Notes under the pieces: generated by a model | Told to the model about the DNA's origin: nothing | Databases searched by the model: none | The model's input: the letters and a program-made list of their open reading frames with translations, nothing else | Shown: in pieces, positions 1-11,675 of the stretch | Layout: every line of letters begins with the position of its first letter | Position numbering within the stretch: the first letter of the stretch is position 1 | Position numbers and translations under genes: made by a program | Assembly: GCA_041394885.1 (NCBI GenBank) | Contig: JAWKHI010000005.1 | Coordinates: 1 to 64,000, forward strand | Direction: 5' to 3' | Length of the DNA: 64,000 nucleotides | From: DSOI01 sp041394885 | GTDB lineage: Bacteria; Acidobacteriota; Terriglobia; Bryobacterales; Bryobacteraceae

Positions 1-1152
1 CTCATTGGCCGCATTGGCCGCAAGCTGCTCGATAACAACATCAAGGTGATCGCCAACGCCGGCGGTGTCAATCCGGTGGCCTGCGCGCGTGAGGTGAAGC
101 GGCTTGCGCCCGGCGTGAAAGTGGCCGTGGTCCACGGCGACGACGTGTTCGGCCGGATCGACGAGATGATCGCCGCCGGCGAGGAGATGCGTAACCTCGA
201 TACCGGTGAGCCGCTTTCCTCAATTCGCGGTCAAATCACCAGCGCCAACGCCTACATCGGCGCCTTTCCCCTGGCGGAAGCTCTCGCCACTGGAGCCGAT
301 GTCGTCATCGCCGGCCGCTGCACCGATACCGCGCTTACCCTCGCTCCGATGATTCATCGCTACGGGTGGAAAGAGACGGACTGGGATCTGCTGGCCGCTG
401 GTACAGTCGCCGGGCACATCGTCGAATGCGGCGCGCAGTCCACCGGCGGCAATTGCCAGGTGGACTGGCAATCGATCCCGCGCCTGGCCGACGTCGGCTA
501 CCCGATCGTCGAAGCCGAGCCGGACGGAACCTTCACCGTAACCAAGCACCCCGGCACCGGCGGACGCGTCCATTCGAGCGTCATCAAGGAACAGTTGCTC
601 TATGAACTCGGCGATCCGAAGCACTACATTACACCCGATTGCATTGCGGACTTCACCACCATCCGCCTTCAAGACATCGATCCCGATCGCGTCCATGTGC
701 GCGGAATACAAGGCGCGCCGCGGACGCCGTTTCTGAAGCTGTCGATCAGCTACGCCTGGGGCTGGAAGGCCATCGGTTCCCTGGTTTACAGTTGGCCGGA
801 CGCCCTGCGGAAGGCGCAGGCGGCGGACGCCATCGTGCGCGAACGGCTGCGGCAGTTGGGGCTCTCCTTCGACGAAATCCTCACCGAGTACTTCGGCGTC
901 AACGCGTGTCATGGGCCCGTGGCGGCGCGAGTGGAAGATCCCGCCGAAGTGCAACTGCGGATCGGCGTCCGTGGCGCCGATCGCAAGGCGGTGGATCGCT
1001 TCACCCGCGAGTTGATTCCGCTGGTGCTGAGCGGTCCGCCAACCGCTACCGGTTTCGGCGATGGCCGTCCGCCCGTGCGCGAGGTGATCGCTTATTGGCC
1101 CGCGCTGGTGCCGCGCGAACTAATCCAAACCCGCGTCGAGGTGATCGAATGA
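1..1152 (+). CDS. AtuA-family (DUF1446) protein, 5' end outside window
   Basis: The frame is open from base 1, so the N-terminus is missing; 383 residues are visible. Motifs such as VIANAGGVNP near the start and GRCTDTALTLAPMIHRYGW match the acyclic terpene utilisation AtuA family, formerly DUF1446. Members occur in branched-chain or terpenoid acyl degradation clusters, but their reaction is poorly defined. The stop overlaps the next start as ATGA, so the two are translationally coupled. In related proteins a small C-terminal domain is fused to this one; here it is the separate next gene. A crotonase follows, which supports a role in acyl-CoA breakdown. The family call is firm and the biochemical role is inferred. 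Confidence 0.88.
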   Translation, partial: LIGRIGRKLLDNNIKVIANAGGVNPVACAREVKRLAPGVKVAVVHGDDVFGRIDEMIAAGEEMRNLDTGEPLSSIRGQITSANAYIGAFPLAEALATGADVVIAGRCTDTALTLAPMIHRYGWKETDWDLLAAGTVAGHIVECGAQSTGGNCQVDWQSIPRLADVGYPIVEAEPDGTFTVTKHPGTGGRVHSSVIKEQLLYELGDPKHYITPDCIADFTTIRLQDIDPDRVHVRGIQGAPRTPFLKLSISYAWGWKAIGSLVYSWPDALRKAQAADAIVRERLRQLGLSFDEILTEYFGVNACHGPVAARVEDPAEVQLRIGVRGADRKAVDRFTRELIPLVLSGPPTATGFGDGRPPVREVIAYWPALVPRELIQTRVEVIE

Positions 1153-1487
1153 AGATCCCGCTGGCTCGCATCGCCCACGCCCGGTCCGGCGACAAGGGCG
1201 ACATGGCTAACGTCGGCGTCATCGCCTATCGAGAAGCTTTGTACCCGGTCCTCGAGCGCGAGGTCACCGCCTCGCGTGTGAAGGAGTTTTTCGGCAGCCT
1301 GGTGAAAGGCCAAGTCGAGCGATTCGAGCTGCCGAACCTCGGGGCGCTGAATTTCCTGCTGCACGAATCGCTCGACGGCGGTGGTACGCTTTCCCTGCGT
1401 GTGGACGCCCAGGGCAAGACCTTCAGTGCGGCCCTGCTGCGAATGGAAATCGAGGTGAGCGACAGTGAGCTTGCAGACCAGGCTTGA
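1149..1487 (+). CDS. AtuA-related small partner protein
   Basis: 112 residues. The ATG overlaps the AtuA stop codon (ATGA), and this decides the start; the frame is open further upstream only as a shadow. The motif ARIAHARSGDKGDMANVG at residues 6-23 is the hallmark of the small ferredoxin-fold-like domain that accompanies AtuA proteins, either fused or as a separate chain. It probably forms a complex with the product of the preceding gene. It overlaps the following crotonase gene by 23 bases. No catalytic function is assigned to this domain. Confidence 0.85.
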   Translation: MKIPLARIAHARSGDKGDMANVGVIAYREALYPVLEREVTASRVKEFFGSLVKGQVERFELPNLGALNFLLHESLDGGGTLSLRVDAQGKTFSAALLRMEIEVSDSELADQA

Positions 1488-2204
1488 CGGACGCGTGTTC
1501 CGGATCACGTTGGATCGTCCCGAACGCCGCAACGCGCTCAACGAAGATCTGTGCCTGCGCCTGGTGGCCGCGTTTCGCGAAGCCGAACAGGACGAACGCA
1601 CCGGAGCCATTCTGCTCGACGCCTCCGGACCCATGTTCTGCGCCGGTATGGACCTCGATGAGTCGCTGGCCGCCGATGCCGTCGCCAAAACATCCATCCA
1701 CGAGGAGTTGTTCACCGTGGGCGCACGCTGCTCGATTCCGATCGTCGCCGCGGCGCGAGGCGGCGCCATCGCCGGCGGCGTGGGGCTGGTGGCGCAAGCG
1801 CACGTAGTGATCTGCGATACCGGTGCTACTTTCGGATTGCCGGAAGTACGCATCGGAATGTGGCCCTTCGTGATTTGGACGTCGTTGGTGCGCGCGCTCG
1901 GCGAACGGCGCGCCTTGGCTTTGAGCCTCACCGGCGACAGGTTCTCGGCAGCCGAAGCAAAGGAGTATGGTTTGGTGCATCATGTGGTCGACGCCGGTGA
2001 CGTGGCGGGGGAAGCGGAGTCGGCGGCGCGCGCGATCGCCGAAACTTCACCCTCGGCCGTCCGGCGCGGAATGCAACTGGCGCGCCAGTCCCGCGAACTG
2101 GATATGAATGCCACCGTTTCCCTCGCTGCCGCGCTGCGCTCGGAACAGTTGAAAAGCGCCGAGTACCGCGACAAAGTGGAATCAATACGCGCCAAGAGGA
2201 AACG

Positions 2205-2208
<4 letters not shown>
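1465..2208 (+). CDS. Enoyl-CoA hydratase/isomerase family protein
   Basis: 247 residues with a GTG start inside the preceding gene. Crotonase-fold signatures are clear: FCAGMDL (58-64) contributes the first oxyanion-hole backbone, RGGAIAGGVGL (98-108) the second, and Glu127 in LPEVRIG is in the position of a catalytic acid. Family members hydrate or isomerise enoyl-CoA or cleave related acyl-CoA thioesters in the cytoplasm. The usual second catalytic Glu is not obvious, so the exact reaction is open. Its stop overlaps the next ATG, making this the third member of a tightly coupled catabolic operon with the AtuA pair. Confidence 0.88.
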
Positions 2209-4472
<2,264 letters not shown>

Positions 4473-4503
4473 TCAGTTGCTACCTCAGGCAGTGGATGCC
4501 CGG

Positions 4504-5571
4504 TCAATTGAGAAAGTAAGTCCGGTACAAAGTGTCCCGCTGTTTGGGCACGAATCCCGCGTCGCGAATGATACGCCGCAGGTCCTCTTCGCTCGCCTGG
4601 TTGTGGGCCCCCGCCGCCGACACCACATTCTCCTCGATCATGATGCTTCCCACGTCGTTGCCGCCGAAGCGCAGCCCCACCTGGCAGGTCTTCAGTCCCT
4701 GCGTCACCCAGGACGACTGCACATTCAGGATGTTAGAAAGATAGAGCCGGGAAATCGCCAGTGTCTTCAAATACTCCACCGCCGTCGCTTCTTCTTTCAC
4801 AAAACGCCCTAGCGACGTATTCTCGCGCTGGAAAGACCACGGAATAAACGCCGTGAAACCGCCCGTGTCTTCCTGAATCTGGCGCACCGCTTCGAGGTGA
4901 TTCACCCGCTGCTCGATCGTCTCGCCGCATCCGAACATCATCGTCGCCGTCGTCCGCATCCCCAGCGCGTGCGCGGTCCGATGTACGTCGATCCACTCCT
5001 GCGTATTGCATTTCAGCCGGCTGATCCGGTGCCGTACGGCGTCATCCAGAATCTCGGCGCCGCCGCCGGGGATTGAGTCAAGGCCGGCGTCCCGCAGCCG
5101 CGCGATGGTGTCCCGCAGCGTCAGTCCGCTCACCTCGGCGATGTTGGTGACTTCCGGCGCCGACAGGCAATGCAGATGAATCGCGAAGCGCTCCTTGATG
5201 GACCGGAACAGATCTTCATACCACTCGATCTTCAGATCCGGATGCAGCCCGCCTTGCATCAGTACGCCCGTTCCACCCAGGTCGATCGTCTCCTGAATCT
5301 TCTCGAAAATTACTTCCTTCGGCTGGACGTAGCCTTCTTTGTGGCCAACCGGCCGGTAGAACGCGCAAAAGCTGCAATACTCGGTGCACACGTTGGTGTA
5401 GTTGACGTTGCGATCGATGATGTAGCTCACTACGCCTTCCGGGTGCAATCGGCGGCGAAGGGCGTCGGCCTCCATGCCGATGCCGACCAAATCATCGCTT
5501 TCGAACATGTCGAGGGCCTGCTGGCGCGTCATCATAGGGGTAAGTCCGATGGTAGCAAACGCCCGTATCAT
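4504..5571 (-). CDS. mqnC: Cyclic dehypoxanthinyl futalosine synthase MqnC
   Basis: 355 residues. The radical SAM cluster Cys62-x3-Cys66-x2-Cys69 lies in YTNVCTEYCSFCAFYRP, and the downstream LMQGGLHPDLKIEWYE and SIPGGGAEIL segments are characteristic of MqnC. The enzyme cyclises dehypoxanthine futalosine in the futalosine route to menaquinone. The chosen ATG overlaps the stop of the upstream receiver-like gene; an internal Met14 (MTRQQAL) is an alternative start. Other mqn genes are not in the window. It is convergent with the acylase gene, with about 30 bases between them. The function is assigned from strong family resemblance. Confidence 0.93.
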   Translation of the reverse strand: MIRAFATIGLTPMMTRQQALDMFESDDLVGIGMEADALRRRLHPEGVVSYIIDRNVNYTNVCTEYCSFCAFYRPVGHKEGYVQPKEVIFEKIQETIDLGGTGVLMQGGLHPDLKIEWYEDLFRSIKERFAIHLHCLSAPEVTNIAEVSGLTLRDTIARLRDAGLDSIPGGGAEILDDAVRHRISRLKCNTQEWIDVHRTAHALGMRTTATMMFGCGETIEQRVNHLEAVRQIQEDTGGFTAFIPWSFQRENTSLGRFVKEEATAVEYLKTLAISRLYLSNILNVQSSWVTQGLKTCQVGLRFGGNDVGSIMIEENVVSAAGAHNQASEEDLRRIIRDAGFVPKQRDTLYRTYFLN

Positions 5572-5936
5572 CCCGCCGCCGCCATCTCTCCCAGAAGTCC
5601 GGCCGTTCTGTCTGAGAAGACAGAACGGGCCACGACGCGGTCGCAGCCTGCCTGTTCGGCCGCCGCCTTGCGGTCCACCTGGACGTGGGACACGAAGCCC
5701 AGCACGGGGATCCGGCGGAGTTCGGGGTCACCTTTCACGCCGCGGATGAGCGCCACGGTGTCCACTTCGCGGCAGTTTAGGTCCACCACCAGCAGAGACG
5801 CGCCCTCGCCCAGCAGCTTTGCCGCCGCATCGGCCGTGCCCGCCATCTTCAGCACGAGTCCGGACTGCTTGGCCGCCGCCTGCACCTTCACGGCGAAAAA
5901 AAGGTCGAGAATTATGGCTACAACGGGCGCGCTCAT
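5568..5936 (-). CDS. Receiver-like (CheY-fold) small protein
   Basis: 122 residues with an alternating beta/alpha pattern like a response-regulator receiver: SLLVVDLNC places Asp52 at the phosphoacceptor position and VLGFVSH supplies the Ser/Thr at strand 4. The conserved Lys-Pro of strand 5 is absent (VVARSVF instead), and the first acidic pair is weak, so this is probably a degenerate or pseudo-receiver. No output domain is present. It overlaps mqnC by four bases and lies 28 bases from the divergent zwf start, so the two directions likely share a promoter region. No partner kinase is visible. Confidence 0.6.
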   Translation of the reverse strand: MSAPVVAIILDLFFAVKVQAAAKQSGLVLKMAGTADAAAKLLGEGASLLVVDLNCREVDTVALIRGVKGDPELRRIPVLGFVSHVQVDRKAAAEQAGCDRVVARSVFSDRTAGLLGEMAAAG

Positions 5937-5964
5937 CTTCTTTCAGGCTACTATGTGGAGGAAG

Positions 5965-7506
5965 ATGGCGACTACCACTGCCAATCCATTTCAGGACTCG
6001 ATCCGGTTCGAGAGGCGTGTGAAACCGTGCGCCCTGGTGATCTTCGGCGCCAGCGGGGACCTCACCAAGCGCAAGCTCATTCCGGCCCTCTATCGCCTCG
6101 CCTATGACCGGCGCCTGCCGGCCGGCTTCGCGATTGTCGGCAACTCCCGCACGCCCATGACGCACGAAGATTTTCGCGAGAAAATGTGCGATGCCGTCAA
6201 GCAGTACAGCGAAGAAACGCCGTTCGAGGAGGCCGTCTGGCAGGACTTTGCCGCCGGGCTCTACTACGAAAGCGGAGACCTCAAGGATCCGGCCTGCTAC
6301 CAGAAGCTGAAACAGCGCCTCGAAGAGGTCGAATCCGGGCACCACACTGGCGGCAACGTCGTCTTTTATCTTTCGACACAACCCAACTACTATCCAGTCG
6401 TCATCGGCCATCTCGGGGAAGCGGGCTTGGCGCGCGCCGAAAATGCGTGGCGCCGCATTGTCGTCGAGAAGCCCTTCGGCACCGATCTCGAATCGGCCCG
6501 CGAACTCGAGCACGACATCCATCGCGTGTTCGACGAGGAGCACGTCTACCGCATCGATCACTACCTGGGCAAGGAGACTGTTCAGAACATCCTCGCGTTC
6601 CGCTTCGGCAACGGCATCTTTGAGCCGATGTGGAACCGCCAGCACATTGACTTTGTTCAGATCACCGCCGCCGAGTCCATTGGCGTCGAAAACCGCGGTG
6701 AGTTCTACCAGGGCACTGGCGCGCTTCGCGACATGATCCAAAATCATCTCCTGCAGGTGATGGCCACCGTCGCCATGGAGCCTCCCGGCGCGTTCGAACC
6801 CACCGCCGTCCGCGATGAGCGCGCTAAGCTTCTCCGGTCCATCCGCACTTGGAAGACCGATGAAGTCGCGGCCAACTCCGCGGCCGGCCAGTACGGTCCC
6901 GGACGTGTCGGCGAAGAGGAACTCCGCGGCTTCCGTCAGGAACCGGGCGTCGATCCCGAGGCGCAGACGGCCACCTATGCGGGCGTCACGTTCCTGGTGG
7001 ACAACTGGCGCTGGGCCGGCGTCCCCTTCTACGTCCGCACCGGCAAGCGCCTCGCCAAGCGCGTCACCGATATCGCCATTCAATTTCACTCCGCGCCCCA
7101 TTCGGTGTTCACGCTCGACAACCAGGACGGTGCGCGATGGGCGGGTCCGAATCTGCTGATCCTCCGCATCCAGCCCGAGGAAGGGATCTCGCTTCGTTTC
7201 CTCTCCAAGCTCCCCGGCGCCGGCATGAAACTGCGCCCGGTCACCATGGACTTCAAATACGGATCGAGTTTCGGCGTCCGTTCTCCGGCCGCGTACGAGA
7301 CGCTTCTACTCGATGCCCTGGTCGGCGACGCCACCCTCTATACCCGTCAGGACATGGTGGAGGCCAGTTGGCGCGCCGTGCAACCCGTGCTCGATTACTG
7401 GTCCAACACGAAATTCGATTTCCCCAATTACGACGCCGGCTCCTGGGGGCCCGCGGTGTCGGATGCCATGCTCGCCCGTGACGGCCACGCCTGGAGGATC
7501 CCGTAG
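5965..7506 (+). CDS. zwf: Glucose-6-phosphate 1-dehydrogenase
   Basis: 513 residues from the ATG at 5965, which has GGAGGA just upstream; an in-frame ATG at 5953 is possible. The NADP-binding GASGDLTKRK (28-37) and active-site RIDHYLGKE (196-204) motifs are intact, and the length is normal. It oxidises glucose 6-phosphate to 6-phosphogluconolactone, the first step of the oxidative pentose phosphate pathway. The open frame extends far upstream only as a shadow of mqnC. opcA follows after one base and then pgl, so one operon carries the dehydrogenase, its assembly factor and the lactonase. Confidence 0.96.
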   Translation: MATTTANPFQDSIRFERRVKPCALVIFGASGDLTKRKLIPALYRLAYDRRLPAGFAIVGNSRTPMTHEDFREKMCDAVKQYSEETPFEEAVWQDFAAGLYYESGDLKDPACYQKLKQRLEEVESGHHTGGNVVFYLSTQPNYYPVVIGHLGEAGLARAENAWRRIVVEKPFGTDLESARELEHDIHRVFDEEHVYRIDHYLGKETVQNILAFRFGNGIFEPMWNRQHIDFVQITAAESIGVENRGEFYQGTGALRDMIQNHLLQVMATVAMEPPGAFEPTAVRDERAKLLRSIRTWKTDEVAANSAAGQYGPGRVGEEELRGFRQEPGVDPEAQTATYAGVTFLVDNWRWAGVPFYVRTGKRLAKRVTDIAIQFHSAPHSVFTLDNQDGARWAGPNLLILRIQPEEGISLRFLSKLPGAGMKLRPVTMDFKYGSSFGVRSPAAYETLLLDALVGDATLYTRQDMVEASWRAVQPVLDYWSNTKFDFPNYDAGSWGPAVSDAMLARDGHAWRIP

Positions 7507-7507
7507 C

Positions 7508-8569
7508 ATGACCGCAGCGGCCATCTCGCCCGCCCGCATCCTGCGTGACCTCGACCAACTTTGGGTCGAACTCGGCAAGGGGCAGGATGCCGACCATCCC
7601 TCCGCCGTCCTACGCGCTTGCGCCATGACGCTCGTTGTCGCCACCGAAGGAGAGGCCGCCGAAGACGACGTTGAACTCGGCGAAACGCTGGCCCAACTCA
7701 TGCGCGATCACCCCAGCCGCCTCATCGTTCTGCGTTTGAACGAGAACGCCGGCGAACAGTTGGACGCCCGCGTGGTCGCCCAATGTTGGATGCCGTTCGG
7801 ACGCCGTCAGCAAATCTGCTGCGAGCGAATCGAGATCAGCGGCTCAGCCGGGAGCCTGGCCGGCGTTCCTCCCGTTCTCCAGGCTCTCACCGTTCCGGAC
7901 CTTCCCGTGGCCCTGTGGTGCCGCAATCGTAAGGTTGCCGATCAACCCGCTTTTCGCGCAATTCTCAGCCAGGCCGACAAACTCATCGTGGACTCCGCCG
8001 AAACCGGGAGTCCCGCCGCTCAGCTCGCATGGATTCATTCCCTCCTCGGGCCGGACCATCAAGTGGCGGACCTCGCCTGGACGCGGCTTACCCGATGGCG
8101 GGAGTCCATCGCTCAGGTGTTCGACGAACCCGAAGGCCTTGCCCATATCGGCTCCATCGATCGGGTTCGTATCGGGTTCGAAGGCCACTGTGCGCCCATG
8201 GCCAGCGTCTACTTGAGCGCCTGGCTCGAGAAGTCACTGGGGCGCCCGCTCACTATCTCGGCATCCTGTGGCGACCCTTCCGGCCGCACCCGTGTCAACA
8301 GCGTCGAGCTCATGGGAGACTCGATCTGCTATTCGATCAAAGTGGGGGCGGACCGCAGCGTTCAGGTTCATGGAGCTTTCCGTGAGGCCCGTACGCTGTT
8401 TCCCCGCCTCGGCGACTATGAGCTCCTCCGCGAGGAACTCTCGGTCCTCGGCCCCGATCCGATCTATGACGCCGTGCTGGCGTTGGCGCCCGGCATGGCA
8501 AGGCGTCTGGAAGACGGCCACACGGATCCGGCCGAAGCTGCCGGGCATGCGCGGGACGGGGGCAACTAG
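7508..8569 (+). CDS. opcA: Glucose-6-phosphate dehydrogenase assembly protein OpcA
   Basis: 353 residues, starting one base after the zwf stop; the upstream open frame is a shadow of zwf. The segments RACAMTLVV, DHPSRLIVL, PDLPVALWCRN, and the later TRLTRWRE and RTRVNSVEL are typical of OpcA, the allosteric assembly factor that promotes oligomerisation and activity of glucose-6-phosphate dehydrogenase in cyanobacteria and actinobacteria. Placement directly between zwf and pgl supports this. No catalytic role is expected. The last ~25 residues are Gly/Ala-rich and variable. Confidence 0.88.
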   Translation: MTAAAISPARILRDLDQLWVELGKGQDADHPSAVLRACAMTLVVATEGEAAEDDVELGETLAQLMRDHPSRLIVLRLNENAGEQLDARVVAQCWMPFGRRQQICCERIEISGSAGSLAGVPPVLQALTVPDLPVALWCRNRKVADQPAFRAILSQADKLIVDSAETGSPAAQLAWIHSLLGPDHQVADLAWTRLTRWRESIAQVFDEPEGLAHIGSIDRVRIGFEGHCAPMASVYLSAWLEKSLGRPLTISASCGDPSGRTRVNSVELMGDSICYSIKVGADRSVQVHGAFREARTLFPRLGDYELLREELSVLGPDPIYDAVLALAPGMARRLEDGHTDPAEAAGHARDGGN

Positions 8570-8582
8570 GAGGATCTGACGC

Positions 8583-9290
8583 ATGAGTGTCCATCGATTC
8601 GTCGAGAACACTGCCGCCGAAGCCGCCCAAGCATGCGCCCGTCAAATGATCACCACGCTCGAGCAGGCGCTGGCGGGTAATGACCAAGCCACTCTCGCCG
8701 TCTCCGGCGGACGAAGCCCTATCCCCGTCTTTGCTGCCCTTGCCGCATCCGGGCTTCCGTGGGACCGTCTGCATCTGTTTCTCGTCGACGAACGATGCGT
8801 CCCTCCCAATGACCAACAGAGCAACGGCCGCATGATCGAAGAAGCCTTCATCGCGCCCGCCCGCTTCCCTCATCGCAACTTCCACCGGGTGCACACCGAA
8901 CTCCCGCCCGGACGCGCGGCGGACCAATATGCACGCGATATCCGCCACGTGTTTGCGCTCGAATCCGGCCAGATGCCCGTCTTTGACCTCATTCATCTCG
9001 GCATGGGCCCGGACGGACACATCGCCAGCCTCTTTCCCGGCGATCCGCTCATCGACGATCGCGACCACATCGCCGAAGCCGCCTATGTCGAAAAACTGAC
9101 CCAGTGGCGCGTCACCCTGCTCGCCGGTGTGCTGCTCCAGGCGCGCCATACCGTCGTGTTCGCTCCCGGCCGCGACAAGTCCGATGTGACGCGCCGTGTG
9201 TTCGAAGATGATTTCGATCCGCGCGCGCTGCCCGCCCAGATTCCCGCTCATCTCGGCCGCGGCGTCTCCTGGTTCAGTAGCACCGATTGA
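8583..9290 (+). CDS. pgl: 6-phosphogluconolactonase
   Basis: 235 residues with a strong ribosome site (AGGAGG about 9 bases before ATG). Signatures LAVSGGRSPIPVF, FLVDERCVPP and LGMGPDGHIASLFPG are those of the DevB/SOL-type lactonase related to glucosamine-6-phosphate isomerase. It hydrolyses 6-phosphogluconolactone made by the upstream zwf product. Third gene of the zwf-opcA-pgl operon; no gnd follows. The next gene is convergent with a one-base gap. Confidence 0.95.
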   Translation: MSVHRFVENTAAEAAQACARQMITTLEQALAGNDQATLAVSGGRSPIPVFAALAASGLPWDRLHLFLVDERCVPPNDQQSNGRMIEEAFIAPARFPHRNFHRVHTELPPGRAADQYARDIRHVFALESGQMPVFDLIHLGMGPDGHIASLFPGDPLIDDRDHIAEAAYVEKLTQWRVTLLAGVLLQARHTVVFAPGRDKSDVTRRVFEDDFDPRALPAQIPAHLGRGVSWFSSTD

Positions 9291-9291
9291 G

Positions 9292-10311
9292 TTACTTCTC
9301 CGCATCGCGGCGCACAAGCACCGCCGTGCCGGATCCTAACGCTGGCGAATGTCCAAAACTCTTCGTGAACCAATCCACCGAGAGCCTGTTCTCGGAGAGC
9401 ATCTTCAGCCGGACCTCGCCCTTCGCGCCCCCGTTTCCGGACCATGCAATGCGCTCCGGCGCCGGCAGCTTGCTCTCGAACTCGAAGTTCACTTCCGGTG
9501 AAATCGCCCGGTCCGTCACACGGTAGCGCGCACGGTAGTGCCCCCAGAGAAAATCACCGTCGCGCGCCACCGTGAGTTCGATGTATTCAGGCGGGTAGAG
9601 GTCTTCGCCGGACTTGCGGTTCCCCGGCACGAACAACCACGTGCCTGCGTACGGAAGGTCAGACGCCGCCAACGGAGGCGGCGGAGCTTCGGCAACCACC
9701 GTCATCGCAGGCACTGCCGGAAAGCTCGCCGGAGAAGTCGCTGCCGGTGGATGCGCCGCCGGTGGCAAGTCATTCACGGCCCGGCTGCCTAGGGTAGTTT
9801 CAGGGGCCGCCGCCAACGGCCTTCGACGCGGTGGCGCCTCGCGCCCCGCGCCCTGGTCTCGGCGGCGATCTGCTTCGGCCACCGCACGAACCGGCGCTTT
9901 CCTTGGTGTCCGGCCGTTCACCGCCGTCGAAGGCGGAACGTATTCTTCCACGGGCAGGCTCGCACGGGCGGCGGGCGCGGCCGGCCTTTGCCAGTGCGGA
10001 TAGAGGCCAAATAGGACGCCCGCCGCGGCGATCACCCAGGGCGCGGCTCCACGCCACCGGGCCGTGGGTGGCGGCGCTTCCCGATACCGCGTCCCGAGCG
10101 CGAGCTGCAGATCATAACCGCGCCGCTGCGCCGGGTCGGACAGGATCGCGTAGATCTGATTCACCCGCTTCATCTGGTGTTCGGCCAGCCGGCGCAATTG
10201 CGAGTCCTGCAGCGGATCCGGATGGAGAAGCCTCGCCAGATTCCGATGGGCTTGCCGTATCTCCTCCGGCGTGGCCGTCGGCGAGACGTCGAACTCGTCA
10301 TAGTGCGTCAT
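9292..10311 (-). CDS. J-domain protein with membrane anchor
   Basis: 339 residues from the ATG in MTHYDEFDV; the frame extends upstream without a better start. Residues 1-70 form a J domain with His30-Pro31-Asp32, the triplet that stimulates Hsp70 ATPase. A hydrophobic segment (about 89-105) follows, then a Pro/Ala/Arg-rich linker and a C-terminal domain of about 120 residues beginning YAGTWLFVPG. The C-terminal part is not a known DnaJ substrate-binding domain; it looks like a small beta-rich domain, outside the cytoplasm if the segment spans the membrane. Partner and substrate are unknown. No DnaK is nearby. Confidence 0.8.
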   Translation of the reverse strand: MTHYDEFDVSPTATPEEIRQAHRNLARLLHPDPLQDSQLRRLAEHQMKRVNQIYAILSDPAQRRGYDLQLALGTRYREAPPPTARWRGAAPWVIAAAGVLFGLYPHWQRPAAPAARASLPVEEYVPPSTAVNGRTPRKAPVRAVAEADRRRDQGAGREAPPRRRPLAAAPETTLGSRAVNDLPPAAHPPAATSPASFPAVPAMTVVAEAPPPPLAASDLPYAGTWLFVPGNRKSGEDLYPPEYIELTVARDGDFLWGHYRARYRVTDRAISPEVNFEFESKLPAPERIAWSGNGGAKGEVRLKMLSENRLSVDWFTKSFGHSPALGSGTAVLVRRDAEK

Positions 10312-10452
10312 AGGTGCGGCAGGCGTCCGCCTCTGCAAGGCTTGCGCGAATCGAAAAACGCCGGTTACCGGACTAGTGGCCGCTTTGCCGCCCAATTCTC
10401 AGGGAATTTCACGCGCGCCGGCACGGATCCTATCTGCGCGGGGCGAACTCGC

Positions 10453-11607
10453 TCACGTCCACCGAGTGTTTTCGCAGGCTCTCGCTCGCCTCGGCCTCCT
10501 CGATCTGTTCGGCCTGCCCTGAACCTCGGCTTCGCGCTTGCGTCCCGCTGCTCCGAGCACATAGCCGTAGACGCGGTGGTACTGTGCCATATCGACGTGC
10601 GCCGGCCCCAGTTTGGCCTGGGCTGTCGAAAGAGCTTCACGAATGAGCGTCTCGGCGTGTTCGGGCTGCCCCCAGTCCGCGTAGAGCATCGCCATCGCCG
10701 CCAGCCCGGCGGCGTAGCGCAGATGGTCCGCTCCGAATATCTCCCGAAGCCCCGTAAGTCCGTCCCGCATGAGCGTTTCCGCATCGCTGTACCGTTTCTG
10801 GATTCGATAGAGTTCTCCCAGATTCAGCTGTACGGCAGCCATTTCTTTGAAATCCGCGTTTGGTCCTCTCTCCAAGTTACTCAGGGCCCGCAACAGTACG
10901 TCCTCGGCTCTGCCCGGCTCTCCCATCTGGATCAGCAAGACCGCCAAGCTGTTCAGGACGTTGGCCACCATCGGGTGATCCCTTCCGTATGTCTGCTCCC
11001 GAATCTGTAGCGAGCGCCGATACGCCCTTTCCGCCTCACCGAACCGGTGCCGTAGCGCCAACACTTGACCCAGACTGTCCAGCGGGTTCGCGAGCCCTGG
11101 CGCACTGGGACCGGCGGCCTTCTCCCAGAGCCGGATCGAGGTCCGGAGGCATCGCTCGGCCTCCCTCATCTTTCCGAGATCGATGTAGACGGTGCCGAGA
11201 TCGTTCCATGTGGCTGCGGCGAATTGAGCGCCCGCGGGGTCGGTGCGTCCCTGCAGTTGGGCAGCCAAGGCCCTCAGTAGCGCCTGTGCTCGTCCGTATT
11301 CGGCCTTGTTCGCCAACGCGCGCGCGGCGAGGAGTTGTTCTTCCCAGGCTTTGGTTTCTATCGCGGTTGGCTGCGCGATCACCGATAGGGCCAGCAGCGC
11401 ACCGAGGACCGCGGCCCGCCGCGTGGGCGCCGCCTTCGCTGCGGAGAAGGATCCGTGAGTGCAGCTACGCCGCGGAAGCGAACCCGGCGCCAGTCCGTCG
11501 TGATCGCGGGCCGCGTCCGCCGCCGGCCGGGCGCACCCGCGGGGAGGCGTCCGCCTGCGGCAGGACGCCCTATGCTCCCGATCGCCGTGCTGATATTGGG
11601 TAGCCAT
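10453..11607 (-). CDS. TPR-repeat protein with frameshifted C-terminus
   Basis: The ATG at 11607 is favoured by AAGGAG nine bases upstream. An Arg-rich stretch of about 60 residues precedes a hydrophobic segment (AAVLGALLALSVIA) and then kinesin-light-chain-like tetratricopeptide repeats. It is a tandem paralogue of the next gene upstream: both carry WNDLGT, REAERCLRTSIRLW-like and RKREA segments. The present frame ends in an Arg-rich tail at 10453, but another frame reads EQIEEAEASESLRKHSVDVS and ends at 10430; the paralogue has HSVDVSEF at its own C-terminus. A single missing base near 10520-10545 explains this. Probably a scaffold for an unknown partner. Confidence 0.75.
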   Translation of the reverse strand: MATQYQHGDREHRASCRRRTPPRGCARPAADAARDHDGLAPGSLPRRSCTHGSFSAAKAAPTRRAAVLGALLALSVIAQPTAIETKAWEEQLLAARALANKAEYGRAQALLRALAAQLQGRTDPAGAQFAAATWNDLGTVYIDLGKMREAERCLRTSIRLWEKAAGPSAPGLANPLDSLGQVLALRHRFGEAERAYRRSLQIREQTYGRDHPMVANVLNSLAVLLIQMGEPGRAEDVLLRALSNLERGPNADFKEMAAVQLNLGELYRIQKRYSDAETLMRDGLTGLREIFGADHLRYAAGLAAMAMLYADWGQPEHAETLIREALSTAQAKLGPAHVDMAQYHRVYGYVLGAAGRKREAEVQGRPNRSRRPRRARACENTRWT

Positions 11608-11675
11608 TTTTGACATCTCCTTTCGAGGGTTCATGGGAGAGAACGGAAACCAGAGGAACAATCCTTGCGGAAATC

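Noticed and set aside
5170..5964. Long in-frame upstream extension of zwf
   Set aside because: It overlaps mqnC and the receiver-like gene on the other strand and has no family match; the zwf N-terminus begins at 5965.
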